Shown here one piece after another: positions 9,978 to 21,308 of a stretch of 64,000 nt of DNA. Location: assembly GCA_033032865.1 (NCBI GenBank), contig JAWHQI010000064.1, positions 8,618,001 through 8,682,000 of the forward strand, in the 5' to 3' direction. The first letter of the stretch is position 1. Every line of letters starts with the position of its first letter. Below the pieces are notes generated by a model that saw only the letters and a program-made list of their open reading frames with translations, was not told the origin of the DNA and ran no database searches. The position numbers were made by a program, and so were the translations under genes. Source of the stretch: Dactylorhiza incarnata. Lineage: Eukaryota > Streptophyta > Magnoliopsida > Asparagales > Orchidaceae.

Positions 9978-12900
9978 TTACTCAATGTTGAGCATTCCAA
10001 GTTCCATTTTGAAGTAATTAAACTTTGTCTCATCAAGTGGCTTCGTGAAGATATCTGCAACTTGCTTATCTGTCAGAACATAACTGAGGTTGATGTTCTT
10101 GTTCTCCACATGTTCTCGGATGAAGTGATAACGAATTTCAATGTGCTTTGTCCTGCTGTGAGATACTGGATTGTGAGCAATTGCAATAGCACTTGACGAA
10201 TCACAATACATCGGAATTTCTTTTAACTTCAGATTGCAGTCTTCCAATTGATTCTTTATCCACAGTAATTGTGCACAGCAACTGCCTGCGGAGATGTATT
10301 CCGACTCAGCGGTTGATATTGCTACAAAATTCTGTTTCTTGCTACTCCAGGTTAGCCTTCTTCCTAAGAATTGACAAGTCCCGAAAGTGCTTTTCCTATC
10401 GTCCTTGCTACCTGCAAAATCTGCACTGAAAAGCCCGTTAGCTCGAAGTCATTACTTCTTGGGTACCATAAGCTAAGATTCGGTGTGCCTTTAAGATATC
10501 TCAAAATCCTCTTTGCAGCGGCATAGTGAGATTCCTTAGTGTTCACCTAAAATCTAGCACATACACATGTTGAAAACATTATGTCCGGTCTACTAGCAGT
10601 GAGGTAGAGCAAGGATCCAATTATGCTTCTATACTTGGTTTCATCAAAAGGTTTCCCTTTCTCATCCTTGTCTAGAGACATAGCTGATCCCATTGGAGTC
10701 CTCATAGAGGTTGCATTCTCCATTCCGAATTTCTTAATTAACTCTTTGGTAAACTTCGTCTGAGAGATGAAAATTCCATCTTCTGATTGCTTTAGCTGAA
10801 GTCCTAAGAAATATTTTAGCTCTCCCATACTACTCATTTCAAATTTCCCTTGCATCAAGTTAGAAAACTTTTTGCAGAGGTTATTATCAGTAGATCCGAA
10901 GATAATGTCGTCGACATAGATTTGCACTAGCAAAATCTTGCCTTTTACTTCCCTAAGAAATAATGTCTTATCTATCTTTCCTCTTGTGAACTTGTTCTCA
11001 AGAAGAAAGCTAGAGAGCGTCTCATACCAAGCTCGGGGAGCTTGTTTGAGACCATATAAAGCTTTATGTAAGTAATATACATAATCAGGTAGAGAGGAGT
11101 CAACAAAACCTGGGGGTTGTTCTACGTATACTTCTTCCTTTAGATCACCATTAAGGAAGGCTGACTTCACATCCATTTGATATACCTTGAAACCTTTGTG
11201 AGCAGCATACGCTAGAAATAACCTGATTGCTTCGAGTCTTGCCACAGGAGCAAAAGTTTGATCAAAGTCAATCCCTTCTTCTTGTCTGTAGCCTTGAGAA
11301 ACAAGTCTGGCCTTGTTCTTGATGATTACTCCTTCTTCATCCAGCTTGTTTCTGAAAACCCATTTTGTTCCAATGACGTTTTGTCCTTTGGGTCTGGGTA
11401 CTAGCTTCCATACTTTGCATCTTTTGAACTGATTGAGTTCCTCTTGCATAGCAACGATGCATGAGGCATCGTTCTTTGCTTCATCGAACTTCTTTGGCTC
11501 AATCTGAGAAAGAAAGCTCAAGTGCAAGACTTGATTAGCAGTACCTCCTCTGGTTCTAACCCCAGCATTAGGTTCTCCAATAATTTGATCAATAGGATGA
11601 TCCCTTTGATGTCTGATCACCCAGTTTCTTCCAGGTACATTGTCAACTGGTACATCTGCTTGAGGCACTTCTTCCACTTCTTGGAGCTCTTCCTCTTGAG
11701 ATTCTTCCTCATGTGGAATTTGAATTTCTACTTTTGTAGACCTTGAAGTATCTTCATTGGGTGCTTCTTCCAAATTGAGTTCTTTGAATTTTGAACCTGC
11801 ATCTTCAACAAATACACTAGAGGAGCTGCTGTGAAGCGTACTCGTCTCATCAAAAATAACATTGCAAGTTTCTTCTACAACTAGGGTTTTCTTGTTGAAA
11901 ATCCTATATGCCTTACTATGGCTACTATAGCCTACAAAAATACCTTCAAAACATTTTTCACTAAATTTAGTTTTGTAATGTTTCCCATTGTTAAGTACGA
12001 ATCATTTACTGCCAAAAATTCTAAAATAAGACAAGGTTGGTTTCTTTCCATTCAGAAGTTCATAAGGTGTCTTATGATGGTTCTTGTTGATTAGTGCTCT
12101 ATTTTGCACATGGCAAGCAGTGTTGATACCTTCAGCCCAGAAGTATTCCGGTAATGAAGAATCACTCAACATTGTCATGCATGCCTCTTTGAGTGTTCTA
12201 TTCTTTCTCTCGGCAACTCCGTTTTATTGTGGAGTACGAGGAGAGGAAAACTCATGAAAGATACCTAGGCTTTCACAAAATTCGGTCATGGCCCCAGACT
12301 TGAATTCTGTATCATGGTCACTTCTGATTTTGACCACAGAACATTCCAGTTCATTCTGAATTTGCCTGACGAATGCTGTGAAAGAATCGAAGGTGTCTGA
12401 CTTGTGTTTCAGAAAGAATACCCAAGCAAAACGTGAGTAGTCATCAACTATAACCAAAGTATAAGCTTTGCCTCCTAAGCTTCTGACTGGCATGGGACCA
12501 AACAAGTCCATATGGAGCAGATATAAACATATGGTAGAATCTTTGCCAATGATGCTCTTAAAGGTAGCCCGAGTCTGCTTACCAATTTGGCATGCATGAC
12601 AAGGTCTCTCTTGAATGCACTTAACATCAGGAGCATCACGAACTAAATTGTGAGAAAATAGCATACCAATAGTTTTGAAATTAATATGAGCTAGTCTCTT
12701 GTGCCATTGGTCACAAAGAGATGCACTATCTTTTGCTAAAAAGCACACTGGTGCAGAAGATTCTAAACATAGAAAATTCAAGCAGAAAATATTTCTACTC
12801 CGAGTGCCTATTAAAATAGATTCTGACGAAATCAGACGACTTTATCAAACACTTGTCCTTGTAGAATTTTACCATATAGCCTTTGTCACATAGTTGACTT

Positions 12901-13142
12901 ATGCTAATGAGATTATGTTGTAATCCTTTAACATAAGCCACGTCTGTGATAGAGACTATACCGTTAGAAATCATACCGTAGCCTTTAGTAACTCCCCGAT
13001 CAGATCCGCCAAAGATAACCTTTGGACCATCTTTCACTGGAGTAAAATCTTGCAATAGGCTTCTTGTTCCGGTCATATGCCGTGAACATCCACTATCCAA
13101 GTACCATATAGGATTTGAATTGGCCTTTGGACATACCTGCAA
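9978..13142 (-). pseudogene. Copia-A pol: protease, integrase, RT, RNase H; several stops
   Basis: Protease has WYLDSGCSRHMTG (13,060-13,110). The pre-integrase zinc region has WHKRLAHIN with C-x2-C (12,590-12,720). Integrase core shows HMDLFGPM and DDYSRFAWVF, then DHDTEF and SSPRTPQ. RT runs 10,547-11,773 with [23 protein letters not shown] and an intact catalytic YVDD. RNase H has RILRYLKGTPNL and, at the end, KHIEIRYHFIREHVE with DIFTKPL. Breaks seen: a stop after PQ at about 12,221, TGA in place of Cys near 12,003, a stop at 10,544 after CVCARF, and a frameshift near 10,420. The polyprotein would cut itself, reverse-transcribe and integrate the element; this copy cannot. Confidence 0.88.
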
Positions 13143-15380
13143 TCAACAATCAATTGGCCTTAGGAACCCAAACCGATTTGGGTCCTTGGCTTCTAGTTAG
13201 ATGACCGCCACTAGGAATGTTAACATTACGAGGGGTCATTCTTGCATTGTTAACTCGTGGAGTCTTGGCATTCCTTGGATTAAACCAGCAATCTATGGCA
13301 AAGTGACCAACCTTGCCACAACACCAACAATCAAATCGATTGTACCTTCTTCTTATCTCCCGTTTTACTTTTTGGACGGGGGTACAACAGGAGCAGTTTT
13401 CTTGTAATTAGCTTTCTTAGAAGTAGGGGCCTCATGGTCACAACACACACATGGCTCCAACTTCTTCTCAACAGATTTGGGTGCAGTCGATTTGATTTTT
13501 GGTGCTTTCTTTGCAGCTGATCCATGAACAAATGGACCATGATCCTTGAGGATTACTTCTTCATGAGGAGCTTTGAATGGAGACACGTCAAAATTCCGGG
13601 GTCTGGTCCATCCTTGATATCTGTTGCTGGATTCAACATGTGTTGGTCTAGCAAAGTGACCATAAGATGCTTCAAAGTCAAATGGGTTTGTCGGAAAAAC
13701 TACCTTCCTGAATGAAGGTCTTTGATCAGCCTTTCCCTTTCCTTTCACGGCTCTTTTCTCAGCAGCCTTACTACTTTCAGCCTCATGACCAAGGCCACTA
13801 CCCTTCGCAGGAGCAGAAAATCTGTCAATGAGTGGAAGAATAGTCTTTGGCATCGAGAAGCTTTCTATGAACTTCCTTTTCACCATTAAATTATCTTCCA
13901 GTTCATTTATCATTTTCTCCTTCAGAGTTAATAATTCAGTGGAGCCATTTAGTTCATCTTTCAAGTTTTGAACTTCTTCTCTGAAGGGAGTCAATCTTTC
14001 GATTTCCTCCTTCAGTTCCGATTCCAAAGTCTTAAGAGATGCAATCTCTTTTGACTGGGATCTGACGACCTTGCGACACTTGTCGAATCCCTTCAAAAGG
14101 GCTTTATACCGAGTCATTAAATCTGATTCCTCCTCTGATGAATAGCCTTCATTTGCTATGGATGCAGCTCATTATCATAAGCGGAAAGAGGAGTGTGAGA
14201 GTTTACCTTCCCCTTGTATGCGGAGACGCTTCCTTCCTCATCTGATTGTGCCATTAGCCCAAAATAGGCTTCTTCATCCGAGCTTGACTGATCTGAGTCG
14301 CTGTCGCTCAGAGTTTTAGACTTCTTAGCGAGGAAGCTCTTTTCTGTCTTCTTTCCTTTGAAAGATCTCTTTTCTTCCTTCTTTGATCCTTCCTTATTTT
14401 TGTATGGACACTCGGCTATTACGTGTCCTGGCTTATTGCAACAATAACAAGTAATGTCAGTAGAAACATGTTTGTTCGGTTTAGATTTATACCTGTCATT
14501 ATTGTAATCTTTCTTGTGATGTTCACCATCACGTCTTGATCTTCTGTGATCAGAAGTGGAGGATTGGCCTCTCTTCTGCCTTCTCTTATTTAGAATCCTC
14601 TTGAATTGCTTTGAGAGAAGAGAGAGCTCTCCATCGGATATTTTTGAGTTTGACAAGCTAGTTACAGATTCATTATCCTCTTCTGATGACGGAGCTCTTA
14701 CTGGTGTTATGACCTTGCTTTTCTTAGATCCTTCAGCCATCAGATCCACGATTCTTTCCTTCCTGGATGTCCTGTTGCCCTCTTCCTCAGCTTTCCTGAT
14801 GCCGAGCTTAAGCTCATGTGATAAGAGGTTTCCAAATAATATATGTGGCTCCATAGTAGCCAACTTTCCGAATTCCCGGATAGCAATTGCCTTGGTATCT
14901 CATTCTTTCGTCAGGGATCTCAAGAACTTGTCATTCAATTCTCCGACGGTGAATTCCCGATCATAATTTCTAAGACCGTTTACGATCTTGAAGAACTTTT
15001 CATAAGTGTCTAAGATGGAGTCTCTCGGATCTTGCTTAAATTCTTCATACTCTTGATTCAGCAAAGATCGTCGATCATCTCGCACTTCTTCTGTACCTTC
15101 CATAAGAACCACTAGGGAATCCCACATTTCTTTTGCAGATTTGCAATGTATCAGATTTTGCAACATAGAATCATCCACTGCACCGGCAATGATGTTCTTG
15201 GCCTTTTTATCCAAAGCGACGAGAGCAATCTCATCCTTGGTCAATTCCAGCATTTTCTTGGCTATTTGAATATCAGAGTTTATTGAAGAAGGTTTCATGG
15301 GGACATGAGGGCCTTCTTCCACAATCTAAAAGATTCTTGGATATGCAGCTTCCATGAAGAATTTTACTCTTTCTTTCCAC
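13143..15380 (-). pseudogene. Copia-A gag, 5'-truncated, two CCHC knuckles
   Basis: The visible start is WKERVKFFMEA (15,340-15,380), which in related Copia-P lies about 28 residues after the start Met, so the N-terminus is gone. The copia gag core follows (SAKEMWDSLVVLMEGTEE, about 15,090-15,150). Knuckle 1 is CYCCNKPGHVIAEC (about 14,410-14,450); knuckle 2 is CWCCGKVGHFAIDC (about 13,285-13,330). Between them is an acidic Ser-rich and coiled-coil stretch. Breaks: a stop after RIF (about 15,327), TGA for Trp near 14,898, a frameshift near 14,150, and shifts near 13,370. Gag forms the particle shell and binds the element RNA. It ends at TGA 13,150-13,152, 13 nt before an acceptor-like TGCAG. 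Confidence 0.8.
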
Positions 15381-17016
15381 AGATTTATAGTAGTTTCTAT
15401 AGCTTTTTGTGTAATTAAAAATATAAGAGTAAAGCACACAGAAAACCAAAGAGCATAGATTTATAGTGGTTCCCCGTTCTTGGGTAGTCCACTTTGCACC
15501 TCACCTATCTAGCACGATCGGCTAGACTAGGCTACTTCACTATTCTCGGATTAAAAATAATCCTACAACTCGGAGTCAAACTCCTACAATCTCGGAGAAC
15601 AAAATCTTCTACAAACTCGGAGAACAAACTCTCCTACAACTCGGAGCAAACCACTCCTACAACTCGGAATAAAATTCCTACAACTCGGAGGCAAACCTCC
15701 TACAAAAATAATGAAGGGTTTTACAAAATATAACAAAACTTCAGATGAAGTTTTCTTCTTTCAGATCTTCAGAGAAGTAGATCTCTTCTTCCAAAATAAA
15801 TAATATCAGTCCTTGTAAAATGGAGGAAGAAGAAAGCTTTAAGTCGACTGGATCAGGAAGATATTAGAGAGATTCAGAAAAGCTTGATCTTTGTCGACTG
15901 CCCTTGAGAAGAAGAACAACAAATAAACCTTTTCTTTGACCTGTCAAATGCTCTTAGAAAAGAAGAGTAGCAGAAGTTCTTTCTGTTGGAGAGAGAAACC
16001 TGAGTGAGAAAAATAATGGTCGACAGTCAACTGAAAGGAGAGAAAATAATATTTTCGATCAAACTTGGATGGGGAGAATAGAAGAGAATAAATATCCTCT
16101 TTAATCAACAACTGTACACAAGAGAAAGAATAGAATCTCCTCCAACGGCTAAGAGCAGATGCTTAAGGAAAAATTTCTCCAACGACTATAAGCATTAATT
16201 AGGGAAGATTAATTCTCCAACAGTTGGAAGCAAGAATTAAGGAATAAAATAATTTCCAACGGCTGATTGCAATAATCAAGGGAAATTTTCCATTTAAAAA
16301 ATACGCGGCTGAAAGCAATTGGAATATTTGAAACAGCGCCATGCAAATCGTCTGTCTGGGAAGATTTCGTCGAACGGAACAATGTTCGACGAAATTAAAT
16401 AAATTAGTCGAACGATGGCCGACGAAATCTGTTCAGCTATCAGCACACCTGAGATCGAATAATAACAGTGATCTAAGCAAACAGCGCTCGACGAAATTAT
16501 AACCAAATAGCGCTCGACGAAATGCTGAAAAAGCTGCGTTCGACGAAATGTCTTCATCTAACAGCCAGCCAGTGAACGATGAAAAACATTTACTTAGTCG
16601 AACTGAGTTCGACGAATTTTGTTCGACTAATCTGAGTTCGACGAAAACTTCTCTATTCGTCGAACAGAAATTTCTTAAGAGAAATTTCCTTTCTTCCAAA
16701 TTTTTAATATCAGCAGCAGCTTCACATCCAAATCATTAGCTTCATATGACTTATCCTGAGCTCCCCCTTGGTCCCTGACCCTTAAGTGCATACCAAAAGA
16801 GAAATTCCCCATGAACAACACTTGGTCTTATACAATGAAGAGTTACATTGTTTAGGACTGCATTTGATGATCCATAGTAATTTGACATTGGTTTGTACTT
16901 AACAATTTAGAACCTGCAAACACATAACTGAAAATACCATCAAATACAAAATCAATTCATCTTAGTTTAAGGGATGCTTCTTCAAATCAAGGTTATTGTG
17001 GTTACAATACCCAACA
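15381..17016 (-). repeat. 5' LTR of Copia-A, outer end missing
   Basis: Aligns with the 3' LTR from about its 70th bp inward to the terminal CCCAACA at 17,016. The LTR 3' end (about 65 bp, including the CCTAGAGGGGGGTG motif), the primer-binding site and the gag start are absent. The junction with gag (15,378-15,391) carries 14 bp, CACAGATTTATAGT, that recurs inside the LTR at 6,190-6,203. This LTR holds the upstream half of the promoter and its dyad cluster (16,360-16,670). Confidence 0.82.
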
Positions 17017-18597
17017 CCAGCCACCGAGTGAGCCTACGACACTGCCAGCTAGGTGAGAGCCTGGACAGCGGGTATGCTCGGGGCCAACCTTTGAAGCCTT
17101 TAGAACCTACCACCGAGTGAGCCTATGACCCTGCCAGCTATATGAGAGCCTAGACAACGGGTCTTCTCGGGGCCAACCATTAAAGCCTTTAGAACCTGCC
17201 ACTGAGTGAGCCTACGGCCCTGCCAGCTAGGTGAGATCCTGGACAGCGGGTCTGCTCGGGGCCAACCTTTGAAGCCTTTAGAACCTGCCACCGAGTGAGC
17301 CTACGACCCTACCAGCTAGGTGAGAGTCTGGACAGCGGGTCTGCTCGGGGCCAACCTTTAAAGCCTTTAGAACCTGCCACCGAGTGAGCCTACGGCCCTG
17401 CCATCTAGGTGAGAGCCTGGGCAGCGGGTCTTCTCGAGGACAGTCTTTGAAGCCTTTAGAACCTGCCACCGAGTGAGCCTACGGCCCTGCCAGCTAGGTG
17501 AGAGTCTGGACAATGGGTTTGCTCGGGGCCAACCTTTGAGGCCTTTAGAACCTGCCACCGAGTGAGCCTACAACCCTGCCAGCTTAGTGAGAGCCTGGGC
17601 AGCGGGTCTGCTCTTGGCCAACCTTTGAAGCCTTTAGATCTTGCCACCGAGTGAGCCTACGGCCCTGCCAGCTAGGTGAGAGCCTGGACATCGGGTCTGC
17701 TCGGGAACAACCTTTGAATCTTTTAGAACCTGCCACTGAGTGAGCCTATGGCCCTGCCAGCTAGGTGAGAGCCTGGATAGCGGGTTTGCTCGGGGCCAAC
17801 CTTTGAAGCCTTTAGAACCTGCCACCGAGTGAGCCTACGACCCTGCCAGCTAGGTCAGAGCCTGGACAGCGGGTCTGCTCGGGGCCAACCTTTGAAGCCT
17901 TGATAACCTGCCATCGAGTGAGCCTACGACCCTGCCAGCTAGGTGAGAGCATGGGCAGCGGGTCTGCTCGGGGCCAACCTTTGAAGCCTTTAGAACCTGC
18001 CACCGAGTGAGCCTACGACCCTCCCAGCTAGGTGAGAGCCTGGACAGTGGGTCTGCTTGGGGCCAACCTTTGAAGTCTTTAGAACCTGCCACTAAGTGAT
18101 CGTATGGCCCTGCTAGCTGGGTGAGAGCCTGAACAGTGGGTCTGCTCGGGGACAACCTTTGAAGCCTTTAGAACCTGCCACCGAGTGAGCCTACGTCCCT
18201 GCCAGCTAGGTAAGAGCCTAGACAGCGAGTCTTCTCAGGGCCAACCTTTGAATCCTTTAGAACCTGCCACCGAGTGAGCCTACGGCCATGCTAGCTTGGT
18301 AAGAGCCTGGGCAGCGGGTCTGCTCTAGGCCAACCTTTGAAGCCTTTAGATACTGCCATTGAGTGAGCCTACGACCCTGCCAGCTAGGTGAGAGCCTGGA
18401 CAACGGGTCTTCTCGGGGCCAACCTTTGAAGTCTTTAGAACCTGCCACTGAGTGAGCCTACGGCCCTGCCAGCTAGGTGAGAGCTGGGATAGCGGGTCTG
18501 CTCGGGGCCAACCTTTGAAGCCTTTAGATCCTGCCACCGAGTGAGCCTATGACCCTGCCAGCTAGGTGAGAGCCTGGACAGCGGGTCTGCTCGGGGC
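17017..18597. repeat. 89-bp tandem repeat, segment 3 (about 18 units)
   Basis: The array resumes mid-unit with CCAGCCACCGAGTG and runs to GGTCTGCTCGGGGC, where Copia-P enters. Units differ by substitutions only, for example GGCC/GACC after CCTAC. The period is constant at 89 bp. Confidence 0.94.
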
Positions 18598-20097
18598 TGT
18601 TGGGACCATTGTCCACAATGTCCTAGATTTGGAGAAGTCCATTCCTAAGTCAAAGATATACCTCAGAATGTATTTGATATATTTTCTAGAATCATTGTGC
18701 AGAAGATCAGGTCAAGCAAAGTGCTCAAGGAATTCATCTAAGTTCACAAGCGTCGAGACACTACACATCGCTCGATGCCTGTGACCCAGAAGCGTTGACC
18801 CATGTCTGCTGTCTCAAAAAGACAAGGTCGCCGCTGAAGATCTGAGACCAAGTCAAGAAGCGTCGAGCCAAGGAATATCGCTCAACGCCGTGGAATAAGA
18901 AGTGTCGACTAAACTTCAGTTAGCTCAACGCCAGCAAAAAGAGTCAGGATGTGAAGGCAAAGTTAAAAAGTGTCGAGCATCTACACATCGCTCGACACCT
19001 TATAGAAAAAGCATCGACAGAGATACACAATGCTAAACGCCTTTTTCTGAAAAGCTCTGAGCTGAGAAATGTGTAACAGTTCATCTACAACAAGCTGATC
19101 CATTGTCTATTCTGAAGCCATTAAAGATCATTGAAGACTTAATGTCATGCTGACGTGGAGGAGCGTATGAGATGTCGCGGATGGCGGGTTATAAATAGAA
19201 GGCATGACCTATGATTTAGAAGTTGAACATTCCTATTGAAATCCATTATCTTCTCCGTCGTTCGTGAGAAAATCTGAGGAAGAATCTGAAGAAGCCATCT
19301 CCTCTTTCAGAATCGTACTACAAGAAATTCCTTAGCAATCTGGTGCTGAGATTATTTCTGAAGAGAGGAGGTTAAGGAGGAAGAATCTGTCTTCCTAAAG
19401 AAGAATAGTCACCACAACCTGTGCAATTCAAGAAGATCATTTTGTTGTTGCTGTTCTGCTGAAGATTTCTGTCTGATCTTTCAGATAGATCAAGAAGACT
19501 CAATACATTGAAGAATCTGAGTCTAAGTGTTACTTCTACTTCTTTCAATTTCTGTAGGATCTGAGTTGTCAGATCTGAGTGTAGGATCTTTCAAGGATCT
19601 GAGGTGTAGGATCTAAGATGTCAGATCTGAGTGTAGGATCTTTCAAGGATCTGAGGTGTAGGATCAGGTGTGATCTGAGTTGTAAGATTCAGGGGTGAAT
19701 CTGAGTGTAAGCCTATTGTTATAAAGGCTGAGGTAGGATCTGTTGAGATCTGAGATTGTAAGATCTGCTGAGATCTGAGAGGGTAGGATCTGTTGAGATC
19801 TGGGACTGTAAGATCTGTTGAGATCTGAGCTGTAAGACCTTTTTGGTGGTCTGAGATCTGAAGAAGTTAGAAACCCTATCTAGCACACTGCTAGAGGGGA
19901 GAAGGGGGAAAGTGGATTACCCAAGATAAGGGGAACCACTATAAAAGTTTGTGTGTTTGTGTTTGTGTTTGTTTCTTGAAAGCTCTGATCATTATTCACA
20001 TTCATTTAGGATTTAATCAAGAATTGCAAATAGATTTTAAAATAACCTATTCACCCCCCCCTCTAGGTGATTAGCTACCCTTAAATAAAGTCTTTCA
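18598..20097 (+). repeat. left LTR of Copia-P (1,500 bp)
   Basis: Starts TGTTGGGACC, ends TCTTTCA just before the primer site. It contains dyads of the GCGTCGAG type (18,749-19,030), a TATAAATAG at 19,189-19,197, a GATCTGAG-rich short repeat (19,555-19,860), and the conserved U5 block with nine C (20,046-20,069). About ten differences are visible from the right LTR over the first 215 bp, implying roughly 4-5 percent divergence there. Confidence 0.88.
19189..19197 (+). promoter_or_regulatory. TATA box in the left LTR of Copia-P
   Basis: GGTTATAAATAGAAGGC is the only canonical TATA box of the LTR and is preserved as CTTCTATTTATAACC in the right LTR near 26,650. It would place transcription start near 19,225. 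Confidence 0.6.
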
Positions 20098-20099
20098 AG

Positions 20100-20110
20100 T
20101 GGTATCAGAG
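20100..20110 (+). other. primer-binding site, initiator methionine tRNA, left arm of Copia-P
   Basis: TGGTATCAGAG begins two bases after the LTR end. It matches the complement of the 3' end of plant initiator Met tRNA, the usual copia primer. Confidence 0.88.
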
Positions 20111-20178
20111 GTAGGTTGTTCAAGAAAAGGTTTAACAGCCTGAACAAGATCTCCTAAGGGTAGATTTGTTAAGTCGTG

Positions 20179-21308
20179 ATGGCTAGCGGTGAAGGAAACA
20201 AGGAATTCACATCAATGAAGTTACCAATATGTAGAAAAGAAAACTTTGGGATTTGGAAGGAAAGGGTCAGATTATTCATGGAAGCCTCTGACCCTAGGAT
20301 ATACATCACAGTACTAGAAGGACCTTTTGTTCCAATGAAGATCTCATTCACAGATGGAAGTATCAAGACTCCCAAAACATATTCTGAGATGACTAAAGAT
20401 GAAGTGATTCTGGCCTCCATGGATAAGAGAGCTCATAATATCATTGTGAGTGCAATTGAGGATTCAACCTTCCAGAACTTAGTACACTGCAAAACTGCCA
20501 CAGAAATGTGGGATTCTCTCATTGTCTATATGGAAGGGACTGAAGAAGTCAGAGATGACAGGAAGTCTCTTCTAAATCAGCAATATGAGGCTTTCAGACA
20601 AGACAAGAAAGATTCAATAGCAATCTGCTATGAGAAATTCTTCAAAAGTGTAAATGGTCTGAAACCTATGGAAGAACATTTACAGATTATGAGCTAAATG
20701 ATAAATTCTTAAGATCCCTGAACAAAGAATGGGATATCAAGATCTGTGCTATCAGGGAAATGGGAAATCTGGGAAACATTCAGCCATAGAATCTATATGG
20801 GAAACTTCTATCCCATGAACTTCACCTGAATACCAGAAAAGCTGAAGAAGGACACAACAAGGAAAATCCCATTGCTCTGAAGGCAGAAAGTTCCAAAAGA
20901 AGCAAGGAGAGGATGTCATCACCTCTAAGGATACCATCTGAATCTGAAGGATCAATGACAAGCAATTCTGACTCTGTAATATCAGATGGTGAACTGGCAC
21001 TCTTCACCAAACAACTGAAGAGGATGCTCAGAAGAAAACAACCCTGGAAAACTAGATCTTCTCAGCCATCCAGATCCAAGAAGCACTCCAACTACTCAGA
21101 AGGATCCAGATCAGATTCCAAGAAGGACAGGTATAACTCTAAACATAATAAATCTAATTCAGAAGAAGTTGTGTGCTTTGGATGCAGGAAATCTGGGCAC
21201 ATGATTGCTGATTGTCAATCTAAAAGAAAGAACAATAAGAAGTCTGACGAAAGGAAGCACAAGTCTGACAAGAAACATGAGAGGAGCCTAATAGCCAAGA
21301 AAGGCAAA
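20179..21308 (+). pseudogene. Copia-P gag, left arm, truncated at the palindrome junction
   Basis: ATG 20,179 opens MASGEGNKEFTSMKLP, the copia gag N-terminus with the FGIWKERVRLFMEA block, then WDSLIVYMEGTEEVRDD. A one-base loss after NGLK (near 20,662) shifts the frame and TAG near 20,788 is shared with the right arm. The knuckle CFGCRKSGHMIADC lies at 21,174-21,215. Homology to the right arm ends at LIAKKGK, where the sequence switches to RT on the other strand. It cannot make full-length gag. Confidence 0.85.
21303..21308. other. inversion junction of Copia-P with 6-bp microhomology
   Basis: GGCAAA belongs both to the gag codons of the left arm (AAGAAAGGCAAA, continuing GTCCC in the intact right arm) and to RT of the right arm (complement of GGCATTTGCC, residues LAFA). 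Beyond it the reading is entirely minus-strand pol. Confidence 0.75.

Larger units (their letters stand above)
6080..17016 (-). mobile_element. Copia-A, Sirevirus-like Ty1/copia element, 10.9 kb, inserted in the 89-bp array
   Basis: Termini TG (6,080) and CA (17,016) interrupt one 89-bp unit. The flanking CCTGC (6,075-6,079) and CCAGC (17,017-17,021) are a 5-bp target duplication with one later substitution. Order on the minus strand: LTR, gag with two CCHC knuckles, protease, integrase, RT, RNase H, an extra 3' gene, polypurine tract, LTR. Integrase before RT defines Ty1/copia; long LTRs, a large gag and a gene after pol point to the Sirevirus group. The 5' end lost the outer part of its LTR, the primer site and the gag start. 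The LTRs look only a few percent diverged, so the insertion is fairly young. Confidence 0.88.

Noticed and set aside
2988..18537. Many frames of about 63 codons reading MAGSKGFKGWPRADPLSRL and variants
   Set aside because: They are the 89-bp repeat read in one frame. The period is not a multiple of three, so every frame closes within about two units.
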